From an uncultured Bacilli bacterium (GTDB lineage: Bacteria; Bacillota_I; Bacilli_A; RF39; UBA660): a stretch of 8,491 nt of DNA. How positions within the stretch are numbered: the first letter of the stretch is position 1; each line of letters opens with the position of its first letter. This document shows, piece after piece, positions 5,720 through 8,491 of this stretch. The stretch spans positions 1-8,491 of the forward strand of contig CASRZP010000060.1 of assembly GCA_949440065.1 (NCBI GenBank), read 5' to 3'. The notes under the pieces are model-generated. The model did not search any database. It saw only the letters and a list, made by a program, of their open reading frames with translations, and was not told the origin of the DNA. Both the position numbers and the translations under genes were made by a program.

Positions 5720-7521
5720 TATTCCATCTCATCCATACTAAGAACACTTAAGAAAGCTTCTTGAGGAATTTCGACACTTCCAATTTGCTTCATCCGCTTC
5801 TTTCCTTCTTTTTGTTTTTCTAAAAGTTTCTTCTTTCTTGATACATCTCCTCCATAACACTTGGCTAAAACGTTTTTCCTTAGGGCTTTAATGTCAACTC
5901 TTGCAATCACTTTAGCACCAATGGAAGCTTGAATTGGTACTTCAAACATTTGTCTTGGAATAATTTTCTTTAAGTTTTCTACTACCACACGCCCACGTTG
6001 ATAAGCAAAATCTTTATGGACAATCGTACTTAAGGCATCGACTATTTCACCATTTAGTAAAATATCCATCTTGACTAAGTCACTTGGGCGATGATCGATT
6101 AATTCGTAATCAAATGATGCATAACCTTTCGTGTATGATTTTAGTTTATCGAAAAAATCGTAGACAATCTCAGATAGGGGTATAAGGTAGTAAATGGTAA
6201 CTCGCTTCTCATCAATGTACTCCATACTTTGATAAGTTCCTCGTTTGTTTTGACATAGTTCCATGATTGAACCGATGTATTCACTTGGCGTATAAATACT
6301 CACCTTTACATATGGTTCTTTAATGGTTTTAATTTTTACTCGATCTGGCATTTTAACGGGGGAATCGATCCATTCTACTGTACCATCCGTTAATTCTACT
6401 TCATAAATAACAGAAGGGCTTGTTGCAATTAAATCGATACCAAATTCTCTTTCGATTCGCTCTTCGATAATATCCATATGAAGTAGTCCTAAAAAACCAC
6501 AACGAAAACCAAAACCTAGTGCCTTTGATGTTTCTGGTTCAAAGATTAAGGAAGCATCATTTAGTTTTAGCTTTTCTAATGCTTCTTTTAAATCATCGTA
6601 TTTACTAGATTCTATTGGGTATATCCCACAGTAGACCATAGGTTTCATTGGCTTATATCCAGGTAATGGACTTAAGGCTTTATTGTTATTTAAGGTAATA
6701 GTATCTCCTACTTTAACATCGGAAATACTTTTAATGCTAGCAATCAAATAACCAACTTCACCAGTGGATAATTCACTCACCTTTTCTTCCTTTGGCGTAT
6801 TAATTAATAACTCAGTAACTTCATAGGTAGCATTAGTCTCCATCATTAAAATGGTATCTCCTACACGAATACTACCATTAACTACACGAATGGACACTTC
6901 TACACCACGATAGGAATCAAACAAACTATCAAAGATCAACGCTTGTAAAGGAGCAGTCTTATCTCCAGTAGGGGCAGGAACTTTGTTGATGATTTGTTCA
7001 ATAATATTGGTGATTCCTATTCCATTTTTGGCACTAGCTAAAACGATGTCTTCTTTTTTAAAGCCTAGGGTTTTTACCAATTCTTCGCTGACTCTATCAG
7101 GATCAGCATTGGGTAAATCTATTTTATTGATAACAGGAATGACGGTTAAATCGTGTTCCATGGCAAGATACAAATTTGCTAGGGTTTGTGCTTCTATTCC
7201 TTGTGCTGCATCGACTACTAAAATAGCTCCTTCACAGGCTGCTAAACTGCGACTTACTTCATAAGAAAAGTCAACATGTCCTGGGGTATCAATTAAATGA
7301 AGATAATATTCTTCGCCTTGATATTGGTATTTTAACTGAACAGCGTTTAATTTTATGGTAATGCCACGCTCTCTTTCAATATCCATATTATCAAGAATTT
7401 GCTCTTTCATCTCACGTTTGGTTAAAGCACCTGTTTCCTCTAGAATTCTATCTGCTAAAGTGCTTTTTCCATGATCAATGTGAGCAATGATGGAAAAATT
7501 TCTAATATTTGACTGCTTCAT
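5719..7521 (-). CDS. lepA: Elongation factor 4 (LepA), ribosomal GTPase
   Basis: LepA is a translational GTPase that remodels or back-translocates ribosomes and aids translation initiation and ribosome biogenesis. G motifs are in order: G1 AHIDHGKST (13-21), G2 RGITIK (52-57), G3 DTPGH (78-82), G4 NKID (132-135) and G5 SAK (163-165). The LepA-specific C-terminal domain is present, with VPIQASIGAKVIAR and AKCYGGDVSRKKKLLEKQKE near the end. From ATG 7521 the protein has 600 residues, the normal length. The frame also opens at GTG 7530 (three residues longer), but AGGTG (7528-7532) sits at a proper distance before ATG 7521 and overlaps the GTG, so ATG 7521 is preferred. It begins the operon with hemW, which starts on the last base of lepA, and probably with the HD gene. 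No defects are visible. Confidence 0.96.
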   Translation of the reverse strand: MKQSNIRNFSIIAHIDHGKSTLADRILEETGALTKREMKEQILDNMDIERERGITIKLNAVQLKYQYQGEEYYLHLIDTPGHVDFSYEVSRSLAACEGAILVVDAAQGIEAQTLANLYLAMEHDLTVIPVINKIDLPNADPDRVSEELVKTLGFKKEDIVLASAKNGIGITNIIEQIINKVPAPTGDKTAPLQALIFDSLFDSYRGVEVSIRVVNGSIRVGDTILMMETNATYEVTELLINTPKEEKVSELSTGEVGYLIASIKSISDVKVGDTITLNNNKALSPLPGYKPMKPMVYCGIYPIESSKYDDLKEALEKLKLNDASLIFEPETSKALGFGFRCGFLGLLHMDIIEERIEREFGIDLIATSPSVIYEVELTDGTVEWIDSPVKMPDRVKIKTIKEPYVKVSIYTPSEYIGSIMELCQNKRGTYQSMEYIDEKRVTIYYLIPLSEIVYDFFDKLKSYTKGYASFDYELIDHRPSDLVKMDILLNGEIVDALSTIVHKDFAYQRGRVVVENLKKIIPRQMFEVPIQASIGAKVIARVDIKALRKNVLAKCYGGDVSRKKKLLEKQKEGKKRMKQIGSVEIPQEAFLSVLSMDEME

Positions 7522-7527
7522 GTTCTT

Positions 7528-7545
7528 CACCTAACACATATTATA
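7528..7545 (-). promoter_or_regulatory. lepA: lepA -10 box and ribosome binding site
   Basis: A perfect TATAAT (7540-7545) is followed by AGGTG (7528-7532) and ATG at 7521. No clear -35 hexamer is seen 16-18 nt upstream, so the promoter may be weak or depend on other contacts. The inferred start near 7533 would give an unusually short leader of about 12 nt that begins at the ribosome site. Confidence 0.35.
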
Positions 7546-7565
7546 CAAAATTTATTCAAAAACTA

Positions 7566-7655
7566 CTACATCTTTTGTAATTTTTCGTAGAATTTGACGA
7601 AATACAAAAAAATGATGAAAATAGCAAGGGAAGTACCAATGCCTCCATCAATCAT
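7566..7655 (-). CDS. Possible 29-residue single-span membrane peptide
   Basis: The frame encodes MIDGGIGTS, then a hydrophobic core LAIFIIFLYFV, then the basic tail KFYEKLQKM. A short polar N-terminus, one hydrophobic segment and a positive C-terminus match known small membrane proteins. There is no Shine-Dalgarno site: the ATG lies eight bases after a TATAAT-like string (7664-7669), so only a leaderless transcript would serve it, and the AT-rich DNA makes chance hydrophobic frames common. It lies in the gap between the YWTSS protein and lepA. I regard it as a candidate only; it could be a remnant of a larger gene. Confidence 0.25.
   Translation of the reverse strand: MIDGGIGTSLAIFIIFLYFVKFYEKLQKM
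7573..7609. repeat. Inverted repeat upstream of lepA
   Basis: TTTTGTA (7573-7579) pairs with TACAAAA (7603-7609), and TTTCGT (7583-7588) with ACGAAA (7597-7602), giving a 13-bp stem with a 3-nt bulge and an 8-nt loop. It could be a transcription end for the upstream YWTSS protein, although no U-tract is evident on the minus strand, or a regulatory structure before lepA. It overlaps the doubtful small ORF. Confidence 0.4.
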
Positions 7656-7688
7656 TGAACTATATTATATTTAAAGATAATTTATTTC

Positions 7689-8491
7689 TTATTTTTTAAT
7701 CATTACGATAGCTCTTGCACCACTATTTGTCCGCGTAATTGGACGTCCGTCATATGAATAACCGCCAGAGTAAATTATATTCCACGCATAATTTGTATAA
7801 ACAAAATTAACTGAACTTGTCCAATAACTATTATCTATTCCATTTACTGTTCCCCCATTACCAACAGATCCATCTAAATAATTATACATCCATATTGGAC
7901 ATGTAAATTTTGCATTTTTACAACCTAATTCTGTTGTTTCTTGTACAGTTATCATTCTAGCTTTAGCATTTCTTTCTTCTAATGTATAAACATTTTTAGA
8001 GCAAGAAAATGACACATAACTTGAACATCCTGTAAATGAGTTATCTTTAAATATTGTTGTTCCTAAAGCATAAGTTTGATCTAACACATTTATCCATCCT
8101 TTTGTAGCGTTTTCTAATGCGAGTAATATGGTAAGAGGACCCTTGGTGACATCAGCATCTTGATACCATGGTGTTTGATTTACTGTATTTTCTCTTTGTT
8201 GTAAAGTCAAAGTATCTCCATTATCTGCTAGTACATGAAAATATTTCTCCGTTGTATCGTTTACCTTATATTTGATGATAGTTCCCGTTGGATATGTCTC
8301 TGGTGCTTTTCTTAAACTTACACAGGTTTCTTCTTCTCCTGTTACACAAAAATTATCTGCTCCTGTGGTTTGGTTATAAGTAAACACTTTTTGAATATTT
8401 AAATTTGTTCTACTAACTGGTTGTTCCACTGGTTCTGCATATATATCTTGTTTTGCATACACGTTAATCTTGATTCCATATTTTCTTGCTT
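7689..8491 (-). CDS. Surface protein C-terminal part, YWTSS module (partial)
   Basis: The frame is open to the right edge and begins mid-gene: 266 residues are visible, and the GTG at 8460-8462 is only an internal Val with nine in-frame residues before it. After a linker (about 15-40) the sequence has paired Cys48 and Cys56, a strand-rich segment (YFHVLADNGDTLTLQQREN), Cys155, 163, 190 and 197, and a C-terminal module with ARMITVQE, CPIWMYNYL, YWTSS, YAWNIIYSGG and finally GARAIVMIKK. The YWTSS...AW...G(V/A)R pattern recalls FISUMP/DUF1566-like or DUF6273-like modules found on secreted proteins, often behind prepilin or lipoprotein N-termini. The missing N-terminus lies beyond 8491, so anchoring cannot be judged. 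An extracellular role is inferred from cysteine pairs and the module. It ends about 33 nt before the small ORF and is separate from the lepA unit. Confidence 0.7.
   Translation of the reverse strand, partial: ARKYGIKINVYAKQDIYAEPVEQPVSRTNLNIQKVFTYNQTTGADNFCVTGEEETCVSLRKAPETYPTGTIIKYKVNDTTEKYFHVLADNGDTLTLQQRENTVNQTPWYQDADVTKGPLTILLALENATKGWINVLDQTYALGTTIFKDNSFTGCSSYVSFSCSKNVYTLEERNAKARMITVQETTELGCKNAKFTCPIWMYNYLDGSVGNGGTVNGIDNSYWTSSVNFVYTNYAWNIIYSGGYSYDGRPITRTNSGARAIVMIKK

Noticed and set aside
6983..7264. Plus-strand open frame of 93 codons
   Set aside because: It is antisense to the LepA GTPase domain; a shadow of a conserved gene.
7522..7530. GTG 7530 as the lepA start
   Set aside because: GTG overlaps the AGGTG ribosome site that properly serves ATG 7521, and the family normally starts a few residues before the NIRNFSIIAHIDHGKST block.
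1..8491. CRISPR array, tRNA or rRNA genes, phage or defence genes
   Set aside because: No regularly spaced repeats, no tRNA-like cloverleaf, no rRNA signature and no integrase, transposase, nuclease or toxin motifs were seen on either strand.

Overview
All supportable genes lie on the minus strand. The DNA is AT-rich, with mostly Shine-Dalgarno-type starts, TTGACA/TATAAT-like promoters and TGA used as a real stop, so translation follows code 11 and not the Mycoplasma code. The lepA-hemW order, a Bacillota-style thymidylate kinase and Gram-positive-type prepilins suggest a low-GC Bacillota of the Bacilli or a Mollicutes-related gut lineage. That placement is inference; no rRNA or species marker is present.

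Read in the direction of transcription (8491 down to 1), the window has three blocks. (1) The 3' part of a secreted or surface protein with a YWTSS-type C-terminal module, running off the right edge (7689-8491), followed by a short gap with a hairpin and a doubtful 29-residue membrane ORF. (2) A housekeeping run: lepA (ribosomal back-translocase EF4), hemW (radical-SAM heme chaperone, 1-nt overlap with lepA), an HD-domain hydrolase 12 nt later, then tmk (dTMP kinase), which has its own near-consensus promoter whose -35 box covers the stop codon of the HD gene. (3) A surface or pilus-like block: a 597-residue prepilin with tandem Ig-like domains and ten cysteines (own promoter), then a second unit of a membrane-anchored 118-residue protein, a 103-residue multi-span protein and a frameshifted, decayed second prepilin.

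Between tmk and the large prepilin lies a 133-bp element with 25-bp imperfect terminal inverted repeats (21/25), an internal perfect 9-bp inverted repeat and flanking 7-bp direct repeats (ATTTTCT). It looks like a small non-autonomous mobile element (MITE-like) or a structured transcript.

The most notable items are this MITE-like element, the prepilin pseudogene with homopolymer-A frameshift and ATGA coupling to its upstream neighbour, the very large multi-Ig prepilin, and an operator-like palindrome touching the promoter of the small-membrane-protein unit. I found no tRNA, rRNA, CRISPR array, transposase or obvious defence system.
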